NCBI RefSeq assembly: GCF_900111405.1
Contig: NZ_FOHJ01000003.1
Coordinates: 248,001 to 312,000, forward strand
Source of the DNA: Salinibacillus kushneri
Lineage (GTDB): Bacteria; Bacillota; Bacilli; Bacillales; Alkalibacillaceae
Direction: 5' to 3'
Length of the DNA stretch: 64,000 nucleotides
A program made the position numbers and the translations under genes. A model generated the notes under the pieces. The model was not told the origin of the DNA and ran no database searches. It was given only the letters and a program-made list of their open reading frames with translations. The stretch's first letter is position 1. Each line of letters starts with the position of its first letter. Positions 9,007-16,976 of the stretch are shown here, piece by piece.

Positions 9007-9843
9007 ATGGCAGAACAGGGGGAGAACTTAAAGCTTCGAGATAATACCTATATGTATTTTCGGTATTATCCATCTGAGGCAGACATTGTACTTATTTTGA
9101 TTCATGGAATTGCAGAGGATCATAAGTATTTAAAGCCTTTAGCAGCGTATGTGGCAAATGAAAATCTTGCGCATGTATATACGCCTGATTTAAGAGGTTA
9201 CGGAGACTATGCTGAAACAAAAGGGGATGTAGATTACATAGGTCAGCATGACGATGATTTAATGGAATTTATGGATTACATACAAGACAAGCACCAGCAC
9301 TCAAAGGTGATATTAGGGGGGCATTCAGCTGGTGGTGGGACAACCCTTCGATTTACCACTCATGCTTATTCACAACATATAAGCGGGTACCTTCTCCTTG
9401 CTCCATTTGTTCATTTTATGGCCCCAATTATGAAAAAAGGTGACTCTGAAAACAAAGAAAGTCCTAATCAGGCACATGTAGGAAGGATCATGAAATTAAT
9501 GATGTTAAATCGCCTTCATATGCGTAAAAGAAATCACCAAGAAGTATTAACCGTTCATGATCCGGCAAATGAAAATCCAGCCAAGCTTAAAGGATTAAGC
9601 TATCGATTATTTATGTCCCGGTTGCCTGATAGCTATAAGCGAAGTTTAAAAAGACTTACTAAACCAGCTTTAGTCCTGATAGGGGATCAAGATGAAGAAT
9701 TTGAGCACTCAGCTTATAAACCATTGTTCTCGAAGTATGCGCAAAGTGCGAAAGTTACCGTCTTACCCCATTTAACGCATGACAGCTTGTTAACAAGCTC
9801 CCATACATTTCAAGCAATAAAAGAATGGATTAGACAGTTTTAA
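9007..9843 (+). CDS. Alpha/beta hydrolase, monoacylglycerol-lipase-like
   Basis: 278 residues from the ATG at 9007, which has GGGAGAGGAGAG directly upstream; an ATG 15 nt earlier would contain that site. LILIHGIAEDHKYLKPLA carries the oxyanion HG motif, GGHSAGGG the nucleophile Ser, VLIGDQDEEF the acid Asp and LPHLTHDSLLT the His, so the triad is complete. The fold resembles serine lysophospholipases. No signal peptide is seen. It starts 35 nt after the GH3 gene and is followed after 20 nt by the DUF6884 gene, suggesting one transcript. Substrate unknown. Confidence 0.85.
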   Translation: MAEQGENLKLRDNTYMYFRYYPSEADIVLILIHGIAEDHKYLKPLAAYVANENLAHVYTPDLRGYGDYAETKGDVDYIGQHDDDLMEFMDYIQDKHQHSKVILGGHSAGGGTTLRFTTHAYSQHISGYLLLAPFVHFMAPIMKKGDSENKESPNQAHVGRIMKLMMLNRLHMRKRNHQEVLTVHDPANENPAKLKGLSYRLFMSRLPDSYKRSLKRLTKPALVLIGDQDEEFEHSAYKPLFSKYAQSAKVTVLPHLTHDSLLTSSHTFQAIKEWIRQF

Positions 9844-9863
9844 ACGAAAGCAGGGAAAAGAAA

Positions 9864-10325
9864 TTGGAAGGTATAGAAAAACTATATGTTATTCCATCAG
9901 GAAAGCCAAAAATTTGGGATCATCATCCTGAATTAGAAGCTGTAAAAGCATCGGAGGCCTATACAGGAACCTTTCATCGTTTGCTGCAGCAATATGTAAG
10001 AATGTTAGCCGTGGATTGGGTAATTATTTCCCCCAAATATGGTATTCTCGGGCCTGAGGATATCGTGCCGGAATCTTATAATCTATCTTTTCGTATGAAA
10101 AATAATCCGAATATCATTTCCATCGATGAAATGAGAAGCCAGCTGGCTCAAAAGCAATTATTGGATGTAGAAAACGTCATTATGCTGGGTGGTAAGAAAT
10201 TTATACCAATCATAGAGAAACTGTTTCCCAAGGCTTTACATGACTATCCATTATACGGGTCAAAAGGAATTGGGGACATGCAGAGGCGTTTGAAGGATGC
10301 CATTAATCATGAAAGGGAATTATAA
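9864..10325 (+). CDS. DUF6884 domain protein (YaaA-like)
   Basis: 153 residues from a TTG at 9864 with AGGGAAAAG upstream. The visible landmarks are YVIPSGKPKIWD at the N-terminus, WVIISPKYGILGPEDIVPESYN in the middle and VIMLGGKKFIPIIEKLFP near the C-terminus, which match the DUF6884 family. The S-P/A-K-Y-G-L block recalls the YaaA/DUF328 fold and DUF1643-like proteins, but no reaction is established. It is probably co-transcribed with the hydrolase upstream. Confidence 0.7.
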   Translation: MEGIEKLYVIPSGKPKIWDHHPELEAVKASEAYTGTFHRLLQQYVRMLAVDWVIISPKYGILGPEDIVPESYNLSFRMKNNPNIISIDEMRSQLAQKQLLDVENVIMLGGKKFIPIIEKLFPKALHDYPLYGSKGIGDMQRRLKDAINHEREL

Positions 10326-10377
10326 ACGTATCCTTTTTGCGATTTGACAAAAACTATCGTAAAAAGGAGGTTTTTTT

Positions 10378-10563
10378 ATGACCAAACGAAAAACAGCTTA
10401 TGATGCAGCAAAGCAAAATAATAAAACTCCAGCAGAAAGTACCCCAAATATGGAATTTTCTGCAGAATATACAGATGAAGATGCCATGAAGGGATTTAAT
10501 CGTAATTCGAAAAAAGGCAGGAAAGGAAAAGGGTCAAGAGGAGTTGAAAAAAGAGATTCATAA
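10378..10563 (+). CDS. Small basic hydrophilic protein, unknown
   Basis: 61 residues behind a near-perfect AAAAAGGAGG site. It is rich in Lys, Arg, Asn and Gly, with an acidic middle (AEYTDEDAMKGFNRNSKKG), no cysteine and no membrane segment. Composition and size resemble minor small acid-soluble or spore-associated proteins of Bacilli, but no family could be recognised. A hairpin follows 14 nt after the stop. Confidence 0.6.
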   Translation: MTKRKTAYDAAKQNNKTPAESTPNMEFSAEYTDEDAMKGFNRNSKKGRKGKGSRGVEKRDS

Positions 10564-10576
10564 AAACAAGAGTGCA

Positions 10577-10608
10577 GGCCTATCTAAGCAATGTGTATTA
10601 GATAGGCC
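10577..10608. terminator. Bidirectional hairpin between convergent genes
   Basis: GGCCTATCTAA/TTAGATAGGCC, an 11-bp perfect stem with a 10-nt loop. It lies between the small basic protein gene and the EAL gene, which ends toward it. U tracts are weak in both directions. Confidence 0.55.
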
Positions 10609-10630
10609 CGTAAATATTATAAAAACGTAT

Positions 10631-12313
10631 TTATATGTTCATTGTATTATCCTTAAGCTTTTCAAGCATATCCTGTAGAGGGAGTGGTTTACTTAAGTAA
10701 TAGCCTTGAATCTCTGTACAATCCATTTTCGATAGCATTTCGATGTGCTTCCACTTTTCTACACCTTCAGCGGTTACTTCTAAATCCAGATTTTTGGCCA
10801 GTTTTATAATCATTTGAACAATTTGGTAATCCTTTTGGTAGTAGTCCATATTCATTATAAAGGATTTATCAATTTTTATTTTTTGTACAGAAAGCTCTTT
10901 TAAATAGTTTAAAGAAGAATAGCTGGTTCCAAAATCGTCGAGTACAATAGAAAATCCTTCATAAGATAGCTCTTCAAATTGTTTCTGGGCAGAATCTAAA
11001 TTTAATAAATCGTTTTCTGTAATCTCTAATTCAATAGCTTTAGGTTCAATGCTGTATTCTAAAACCGCTTCCTTTATCTGTTGGACAAAGCGCGGGTCAT
11101 TTAGCTGAACAGGTGATATATTAACCGCAATGCTGATATTTTTATTGATTTCCTGAAAAGCTTGAAAGTCTTTACATACCTGTTTTAAAACCCATCTTCC
11201 AATGGAGGTAATCGATTGGTTTCGTTCAGCAATAGGAATAAATTCATTAGGTAAAATCATCCCGAATTTAGGGTGATTCCATCTCAATAATGCTTCGAAG
11301 TTGTACACATTTTTTTGAATATTAAGCTTCGGTTGATAATATACCTCTAATTCGTTTTTCTTTTGTGCATAGGATAAATCCTGCTCCAGAGTATTTTGAC
11401 GTATATCGCTTTCGAAATGATTTTGGGCAAATGTTATATAGATGTGCCGATCTTCCTTTGATTTTGCCTGAAGCATACCCTGAAAAGCCTCTGTAATACT
11501 GCCCTGGACATTATAATGGTCTGGATGCATTCGGGCGACCCCAATAGAAGGTTGAACGATTACTTCAAAATCTTCCGTTTCATAGGGACATTCAATCGCT
11601 TCATAAATTTGGTTAACAATTTTCTCACACTCTTTATCGCTAGTTAAACGAAAGGCGATAATAAATTCATTTCCAGAAGCCCGGCTCAGCCTATCCTCAT
11701 TTTTTAAAAATCGCTCTAAACGACCTGTGATTTCTTTAAGTAACTCAGCTTCTATATTTTGATTGGAATAGGGAACAATGGAAAGGTGATTAACGGCTAT
11801 ATACAATAGATACCATACAGATTCTTCAAATTTTTTCAGATGCAGATTGGCTTCTAAATTTTCTATGAAATTTTCAACAAAAGGTAAACCTGTAATAGGG
11901 TCATTTGCCTGGTTCTGTTCTAAATTAACTACACGGGTTATATCACGGGTTAATCCAACCACGTAAGATACACTCTCGAATGTAAAAGGAATTAAAATGG
12001 TTTCTCCATATCGATCCTCAGAATTTATATTCATGCGATCACGGAAGGTTATTTTCTCCTTGCTGGATATCGCCTTATGATAATAATAGGTTAAATGTTT
12101 AGCTAATGACTGGTGATAAATGTCATTTATAGTGTTCCCGATATCAGCATCTTGAAGCATAGCAAATTTTTTCGCATTTTCACTTACTTTTATATAACGA
12201 AAATCCTCTGGTGGTTCATATTTCATTATAAATACAATATCAAATAATGAGGTGAATAGTTGAAACATTTCCTCTTCGTTAAAGTACATGTAGTGAGTTT
12301 CTCTGTTCGACAT
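10631..12313 (-). CDS. PAS-degenerate GGDEF-EAL protein, likely c-di-GMP phosphodiesterase
   Basis: 560 residues from the ATG at 12313 (AAAGGTGG upstream); the ATG 18 nt earlier lacks a site. Residues ~20-130 look like a PAS sensor, ~140-300 a GGDEF domain whose signature is degraded to RASGNEF, and ~310-555 an EAL domain. The EAL domain keeps EALLRW, the Asn of AVNISPVQL, EITEND, LDDFGTSYSSL, KIDKSFI, AEGVEKW and the final QGYYLSKPL, so the metal-binding and catalytic residues appear intact. It should cleave c-di-GMP, the GGDEF part being at most regulatory. No membrane segment is evident. It is a single gene. Confidence 0.88.
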   Translation of the reverse strand: MSNRETHYMYFNEEEMFQLFTSLFDIVFIMKYEPPEDFRYIKVSENAKKFAMLQDADIGNTINDIYHQSLAKHLTYYYHKAISSKEKITFRDRMNINSEDRYGETILIPFTFESVSYVVGLTRDITRVVNLEQNQANDPITGLPFVENFIENLEANLHLKKFEESVWYLLYIAVNHLSIVPYSNQNIEAELLKEITGRLERFLKNEDRLSRASGNEFIIAFRLTSDKECEKIVNQIYEAIECPYETEDFEVIVQPSIGVARMHPDHYNVQGSITEAFQGMLQAKSKEDRHIYITFAQNHFESDIRQNTLEQDLSYAQKKNELEVYYQPKLNIQKNVYNFEALLRWNHPKFGMILPNEFIPIAERNQSITSIGRWVLKQVCKDFQAFQEINKNISIAVNISPVQLNDPRFVQQIKEAVLEYSIEPKAIELEITENDLLNLDSAQKQFEELSYEGFSIVLDDFGTSYSSLNYLKELSVQKIKIDKSFIMNMDYYQKDYQIVQMIIKLAKNLDLEVTAEGVEKWKHIEMLSKMDCTEIQGYYLSKPLPLQDMLEKLKDNTMNI

Positions 12314-12437
12314 ATGTACCACCTTTACCATGTGCTAACGGGTAAGTCATATAAATAACCTGGGGTGATTAAGCTAAAGCTTCCCGATTCAACTTCATTG
12401 TTAAAATAAATCCTCAATTTACTTATAATACGCTGTC

Positions 12438-12451
12438 GGAAAACGTTTTCT
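12438..12451. promoter_or_regulatory. cre-like palindrome
   Basis: GGAAAACGTTTTCT contains the perfect 12-bp palindrome GAAAACGTTTTC, the core of the CcpA cre consensus TGAAAACGTTTTCA with both outermost bases changed. It lies about 125 bp upstream of the GGDEF-EAL start. Carbon control is inference only. Confidence 0.35.
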
Positions 12452-12672
12452 CCAACCATCATATCATTTGTTATTTTGAAAAGAAATTCAATACTGACAA
12501 TTTGATGTCGAATGAGAGATATGATCTATACTTTACTAGTTATATAGTCCTTTAAATTTGTAAATGTATGGACATTTATGTCGAATTAAAAAACTTATTG
12601 AGGCTCAGAGCTCACCCGTGGATAAGCATGGTATATTTTGACTGCGGTGGACGTCAAACAAAAGGAATAATT

Positions 12673-12711
12673 AAAAAAGCTCGTAGAAAACCAGGGGGGT
12701 TCTCTACAAGC
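12673..12711 (-). terminator. Terminator of the SE1832-family gene
   Basis: On the minus strand GCTTGTAGAGAACC pairs with GGTTTTCTACGAGC (two G-T mismatched positions) and is followed by TTTTTT. It begins about 35 nt after the stop of the gene at 12746. Confidence 0.8.
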
Positions 12712-12745
12712 CGAGTTCATTGTCGAAACATGAAGATTTCGTTAT

Positions 12746-12931
12746 CTATGATTCTACTTCTGTAAGCTGTTTTCTTAAATCAGATAGCTGTTGTTCCATT
12801 CGCTCCAGAGTTTTTTCTAATGGGGAAACTTTTCCGCCAACAGCTTCCAGTTTATCTAAGTCTCCCTGAATTCGTATATAATCCATTTTTAGCTCTTCAA
12901 TCTCTTGTTCAATTTCTTTTTTGGTTGCCAT
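12746..12931 (-). CDS. SE1832-family small coiled-coil protein
   Basis: 61 residues from the ATG at 12931, with GGGATGGGGTTGG upstream. Composition is Glu/Lys/Leu-rich with heptad spacing (KKEIEQEIEELKMDYIRI, then LEKTLERMEQQLSDLRKQL), so a short helical coiled coil. It matches a small conserved Firmicutes family of unknown function named after a Staphylococcus epidermidis locus. A strong terminator follows. Confidence 0.7.
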   Translation of the reverse strand: MATKKEIEQEIEELKMDYIRIQGDLDKLEAVGGKVSPLEKTLERMEQQLSDLRKQLTEVES

Positions 12932-13039
12932 GTTCCAACCCCATCCCTTCAAAGATTTAATCTTTTCTTCAAAGTTTATCATGATAAACGATAAGAAGCG
13001 AATGAAAGAGTTATCACTTTCTTGTATTTACTACTATTT

Positions 13040-13085
13040 AAAAAGGGCTTATACCACGCGATTTCTAATGGTATCAGCCCTTTTT
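13040..13085. terminator. Bidirectional terminator
   Basis: AAAAAGGGCT pairs with AGCCCTTTTT around an inner TATACCA/TGGTATCA stem. It lies between the SE1832 gene and a repeat element downstream of ehuA and can end ehu transcripts reading leftward. Confidence 0.65.
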
Positions 13086-13097
13086 ATTTTTCTATTA

Positions 13098-13298
13098 AGC
13101 TTTTTTCGCATCGTTGCCCTTCCCTGCCGCAGGTGAAATACTCTACGCTTTCCGCGGGTGAGCGGTGAGCCTCTCCCTGTGCTACGGGGTCTCACCTGTC
13201 TTTTCTTTCCCCCGGTGACTCCGTGTATTTCATCTGCTAGTATAGCACGCTATCAACGAATTCACCTTTTAAAAACAACAATTTTTTAGAAAACAGCC
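13098..13298 (-). repeat. Dispersed palindromic repeat, family B, copy 1
   Basis: About 201 bp, bounded by GAAAACAGCC at 13289-13298 and a degraded inverted copy near 13098. The interior shares TGCGGCAGGGAA, CGCGGAAAGCGTAG and GACAGGTGAG (minus-strand reading) with the copy at 47005-47206. It fills the space between ehuA and the terminator at 13040. No reading frame is present. Confidence 0.7.
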
Positions 13299-13303
13299 TT
13301 CTA

Positions 13304-14086
13304 TTAAGATGGAGATGAAGAACGGAAACGACTGAGAAAGGACTGTAAACGTTCACTTTTAGAGTTTTCCAGTACTTCTTCAGGTGATCCTTGTTCAGCT
13401 ATGGTTCCTTCATCCAGGAAAAGGACACGATCGGCGATATCACGAGCGAATTCCATCTCGTGTGTAACCAATATCATGGCCATTTCACCTTCTTGTGCAA
13501 TGTCACGAATCACTTCAAGAACCTCTCCGACAAGTTCAGGGTCAAGAGCAGATGTTACTTCGTCAAATAGCATAACCTTCGGACGCATAACAAGAGCCCT
13601 TGCCATGGCAACGCGCTGCTTTTGTCCACCAGACAGCTGGCTTGGATAGTTATCTAGCTTATCTCCCAGACCAACCTTTTCCAGCATTTCAATGGAGCGT
13701 TGTTTTGCTTCCTCTTTTGACTCACCCTTTACGTGAACAGGAGCAACCATACAATTATCTAAAATGGTCATGTGTGGAAATAGATTGAAGTGCTGGAACA
13801 CCATCCCGATATCTCCACGCACCTCCCGTAAATGCTTTTCATTAGCAGGGACGAGTTCACCTTCTTTTTCCATATGCCATAAAGGCCGCCCGTCTACTTC
13901 AATCACGCCAGAAGTGGGTTCCTCAAGTGTCATAAGCATACGAATGATGGTGGTTTTACCAGAACCACTCGGACCTATTAGTGCAATTTTTTCGGCTGGT
14001 GCAATATCCAAATCAATTCCTTTTAAGACCTGAACATCGCCAAATGATTTATGAACATCTTTATATCTAACAATGGGTTCAGCCAT
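13304..14086 (-). CDS. ehuA: Ectoine/hydroxyectoine ABC transporter ATPase EhuA
   Basis: 260 residues from the ATG at 14086, with AAAGGAGTG upstream; the longer frame to 14140 runs into ehuD without a site. Walker A is GPSGSGKTT, the signature is LSGGQKQRVAMARAL, Walker B is VMLFDEVTSALD and the switch His is in VTHEMEFARD. It belongs to the GlnQ/HisP polar amino-acid class. It is the last gene of ehuBCDA and overlaps ehuD by 8 nt; the assignment to ectoine uptake rests on EhuB. Confidence 0.9.
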   Translation of the reverse strand: MAEPIVRYKDVHKSFGDVQVLKGIDLDIAPAEKIALIGPSGSGKTTIIRMLMTLEEPTSGVIEVDGRPLWHMEKEGELVPANEKHLREVRGDIGMVFQHFNLFPHMTILDNCMVAPVHVKGESKEEAKQRSIEMLEKVGLGDKLDNYPSQLSGGQKQRVAMARALVMRPKVMLFDEVTSALDPELVGEVLEVIRDIAQEGEMAMILVTHEMEFARDIADRVLFLDEGTIAEQGSPEEVLENSKSERLQSFLSRFRSSSPS

Positions 14087-14801
14087 TAAGTGCCACTCCT
14101 TTATCCATTTTATTCGTTCCAGTTGGATTCTTTTTATCAAATCGCCGGTTATACTTAGCCTCCAGCTTCCTGATAAGAACAGCAGATGGGTAACTCATAG
14201 CAAGGAAGAACACTGCTACTAGAGTTAATGGCTCTACGTACGCAAACGTTTGTGAACCAAAGGTTTCAGCTGCATGAAGCATGCCCGTAACTCCAATTGT
14301 GGCTGTTAACGGAACCTCTTTAAACATGATGATTAAATAGTTCCCTAACATTGGGATGGTTGGCGGTATAGCTTGTGGCAATATGATTTTGGTCCACTTT
14401 TTACGAGTGGATAAATTTAATGCCGTTGATGCTTCCCATTGACCTTTATCAACGGATTCAATTCCAGAACGATAAATTTCTGAAATATATGTGCTAAAAT
14501 GTCCGCCTAAACCAAGAACCGCACATGTTATGGGATCAAGTGTAACTCCCACATAAGGAACCATTGGCCAGGCATAAAATAGGAAAAATAGCTGTACGAG
14601 GGGAGGTGTGGACCGTATAAATTCCAATACAAAACCAACAACCTTTTGTACAGGTTTCCAGGGAATACGACGTAAAAAGGTCCAGACAAATCCGAAGGCC
14701 ATTGCGAATGCAAAACATCCAATAGTGAGTCCAAGTGTGATCCACATTCCTTCAAAAATTAATGGAAATGAATCCCATACATAATTCCAACTCCAAGTCA
14801 T
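14079..14801 (-). CDS. ehuD: Ectoine/hydroxyectoine ABC transporter permease EhuD
   Basis: 240 residues with about five membrane segments. Its start overlaps the ehuC stop (ATGA). The HisM-type cytoplasmic EAA loop reads GQWEASTALNLSTRKKWTKI followed by LPQAIPPTIPMLGNY, the site that docks the ATPase. Together with EhuC it forms the membrane channel. EhuD normally pairs with EhuC as a heterodimer, which agrees with two adjacent, distinct permease genes here. Confidence 0.88.
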   Translation of the reverse strand: MTWSWNYVWDSFPLIFEGMWITLGLTIGCFAFAMAFGFVWTFLRRIPWKPVQKVVGFVLEFIRSTPPLVQLFFLFYAWPMVPYVGVTLDPITCAVLGLGGHFSTYISEIYRSGIESVDKGQWEASTALNLSTRKKWTKIILPQAIPPTIPMLGNYLIIMFKEVPLTATIGVTGMLHAAETFGSQTFAYVEPLTLVAVFFLAMSYPSAVLIRKLEAKYNRRFDKKNPTGTNKMDKGVALNG

Positions 14802-15460
14802 TCAGTCGCCACTCCCTTCGATGATTGCTTTTCTGCCCAACGAGTTAGCCAAATTAAAGGAAGGGCTAAAATAAAGTAAAAGACGAGAATTAATAAATAA
14901 ACCGTAGGCGCAAGGGAAAGGTTGGTACTCCTAAATATATCGCCGTGGTATAAAATATCGGTTAAACCGATTAAAGAGACGAGTGATGTTGCTTTCAACA
15001 TTTGAATGAGATAGTTACCAAACTCAGGTAACATCATTCGAACAGCTTGAGGTAATATAACTAATCTCATACGCTGAAATCTGGACATATTAAGTGCAGT
15101 TGCTGCTTCTCTTTGTCCTGAAGAAACAGATAAAATAGACCCACGTACAACTTCAGACATATAAGCACCGTAGTTCATGGATATGGCCACTACAGCAGCC
15201 CAGAAATCTGTACCTAAGTCGATTCCGAATAAGCCTGGTAGTGCATAGTAAAACCAAAACAATTGAACAATTAAAGAGGTACCACGAAATACTTCAATAT
15301 AAAATCCTGTAAACTTGCGGATGATTGGATTTTTGGCAATTCGTCCAAATCCAGCGAGGAAAGCAATGACAAAGGACAAAACCGCTGATGCAAGCAATAC
15401 AGTGATAGTGATGTTGATTCCACGTAGTAAAACATCAAAAATTTCGATTATGGTACTAAT
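14798..15460 (-). CDS. ehuC: Ectoine/hydroxyectoine ABC transporter permease EhuC, apparent ATT start
   Basis: The frame is open back to a TGA at 15467-15469 and contains no ATG, GTG or TTG until the TTG at 15397, which would delete the first membrane helix. An ATT at 15460 lies 7 nt after AAAGGGTGA and yields 220 residues beginning (M)STIIEIFDVLLRGINITIT, the expected N-terminus for a GlnP/HisQ-type permease. The EAA loop is GQREAATALNMSRFQRMRL followed by LPQAVRMMLPEFGNYL. The TTG at 15397 (199 residues) is the conservative alternative. Confidence 0.82.
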   Translation of the reverse strand: MSTIIEIFDVLLRGINITITVLLASAVLSFVIAFLAGFGRIAKNPIIRKFTGFYIEVFRGTSLIVQLFWFYYALPGLFGIDLGTDFWAAVVAISMNYGAYMSEVVRGSILSVSSGQREAATALNMSRFQRMRLVILPQAVRMMLPEFGNYLIQMLKATSLVSLIGLTDILYHGDIFRSTNLSLAPTVYLLILVFYFILALPLIWLTRWAEKQSSKGVATE

Positions 15461-15485
15461 TGCTTTTCACCCTTTCCTATGAGAA

Positions 15486-15514
15486 AACAGACCCCCTTAG
15501 CCAGGGGGTCTGTT
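15486..15514 (-). terminator. Intercistronic hairpin between ehuB and ehuC
   Basis: On the minus strand AACAGACCCCC pairs with GGGGGTCTGTT, an 11-bp GC-rich stem with a short loop, followed by TTCTC. Such hairpins after a binding-protein gene usually stabilise its mRNA and cut read-through, giving more EhuB than EhuCDA. Confidence 0.65.
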
Positions 15515-15535
15515 AAATTATTTTCTATTTCCCCA

Positions 15536-16441
15536 TTATCCTTGACATAGTTCTTCGGTGGTTAGATCATTAGGCACAAGGTTACGTTCACTAAAGCCGG
15601 ATGGTGTAATGAGATCTATGATTTCACCGTCTTCTTTCATTTGTTGTAGGACTTCGTTGTAGGCTTCTCTTAAATCATCATTGTCCTGGTGGAATACTGC
15701 AGCACCATAGCTTGGTACGCCTTCTACATCAGGCTGTTCAAAGTCTTCAACGAATTCAAGTGCATCTTTATCAGAGGATTCTAGTGCCATTTTAATAGTC
15801 ATTTCCGTACCAGTTGTTGCATCTGCTCTTCCTGATTGAACAGCTGCAAAAGTTGCTGGAATATCTGGTGCTTCTTGAATTTGATCTTCACTTACGCCCA
15901 TTTCTTTTAAGAATTCAACTTCAGTTGCACCGGACATTACAGAAACGGTTACATCCGGGTTATTTGCAATATCTTCATAACTGTGTAGGTCTAAAGGATT
16001 GCCTTCCTGAACAATTAGCCCTTCACCATACTGGATTTCAGGCTCACCGAAGTCAGCTTGTTTACAACGATCAGGTGTAATTGCCATACCTGCTGTAATA
16101 ACATCAAACTTACCTGCTTGAAGACCTGGAATTAATTGGCCAAACTCAGCTAACTGACCATCAACTTCGTCTACTCCAAGCTCTTTGAATACGGCTTTGG
16201 CAATTTCTACCGCCTCACCTTTAAGCTCACCGTTATCATCTTGATAAGCATATGGTTTCTCATTAGCAAAACCAATCTTTACAACGCCTGCTTCCTTCAG
16301 TTCAGCAAGTTTGTCAGTTGAACTGTCTTCGCTTCCACTATCTTCACCGCTTGAGCCACTGTCAGCATCCTCAGATGATCCACAAGCTGTAATGAAGAAA
16401 ACAGTTAGTACTAATACGAAAATTGATAAAAATTTCTTCAT
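15536..16441 (-). CDS. ehuB: Ectoine/hydroxyectoine-binding lipoprotein EhuB
   Basis: 301 residues from the ATG at 16441 (GGGAGGGG upstream). A lipoprotein signal ends in FFITAC, followed by a Ser/Asp/Glu-rich linker. The SBP domain carries GFANEKPYAYQDDNG, GEAVEIAKAVF, AGMAITPDRCKQADF and NPLDLHSYED, which match EhuB rather than general glutamine or cystine binders. It captures ectoine or hydroxyectoine outside the membrane for the EhuCDA transporter. No eutABCDE ectoine-degradation genes adjoin it, so the role here is probably import for osmoprotection. Confidence 0.92.
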   Translation of the reverse strand: MKKFLSIFVLVLTVFFITACGSSEDADSGSSGEDSGSEDSSTDKLAELKEAGVVKIGFANEKPYAYQDDNGELKGEAVEIAKAVFKELGVDEVDGQLAEFGQLIPGLQAGKFDVITAGMAITPDRCKQADFGEPEIQYGEGLIVQEGNPLDLHSYEDIANNPDVTVSVMSGATEVEFLKEMGVSEDQIQEAPDIPATFAAVQSGRADATTGTEMTIKMALESSDKDALEFVEDFEQPDVEGVPSYGAAVFHQDNDDLREAYNEVLQQMKEDGEIIDLITPSGFSERNLVPNDLTTEELCQG

Positions 16442-16512
16442 CGGTAAATTGACCCCTCCCAAAAGATTTTAAATAACGAATCAATGTTTCCTTATAACTA
16501 ATATCTCTTGCC

Positions 16513-16540
16513 TGTATACTACTAATCTACTAAATCTCAA
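16513..16540 (-). promoter_or_regulatory. Sigma-A-type promoter for ehuBCDA
   Basis: On the minus strand TTGAGA (16540-16535), a 16-bp spacer and TATACA (16518-16513) lie about 75 bp upstream of ehuB. The rest of 16541-16976 is AT-rich with no convincing gene. Confidence 0.5.
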
Positions 16541-16976
16541 GTTGCAAAAAGTTTATGTATCACCTCCAGAAGTGAGCATAAAACGTTCCGGACTTTTAGT
16601 AGATGTAGTATTTTTTCACTTATATAAATTACTTTATACTCAAGATTTTGTTTCTTCAAATTGGATATGACTTTATTAAATAGTAAATAAATGGAGATAA
16701 ACAACTGAGACAAGTTAAGCTTGGTTATACTGAGATTTACTTCCTTAAATCGCAAAATAATCTGTTATTCCAAATAATCAGAAAATTAAGTCACTATAAA
16801 ATCTATGCAATTTGTCCTACAAAAATACCGCCATAAAAGAAAAAAACAACTTTTCTTTATTTTGAGCTTCTCCGATTTAAAGAGATTCGATAAAAATGTT
16901 ATAATTTTAATATTCAGAAAATAATAACATATTGGTGTGGGCTTGTAAATATCACTGGAACTGAGGGGGATTCGTA

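Noticed and set aside
12568-12765. 65-codon ORF on the plus strand
   Set aside because: It runs through the terminator of the SE1832 gene, has no ribosome site and no protein-like composition.
16537-16755. 72-codon minus-strand ORF upstream of ehuB
   Set aside because: AT-rich composition gives a Leu/Ile/Lys/Asn-biased peptide; the only SD-like GGAGGTGAT is inside the frame, not before it.
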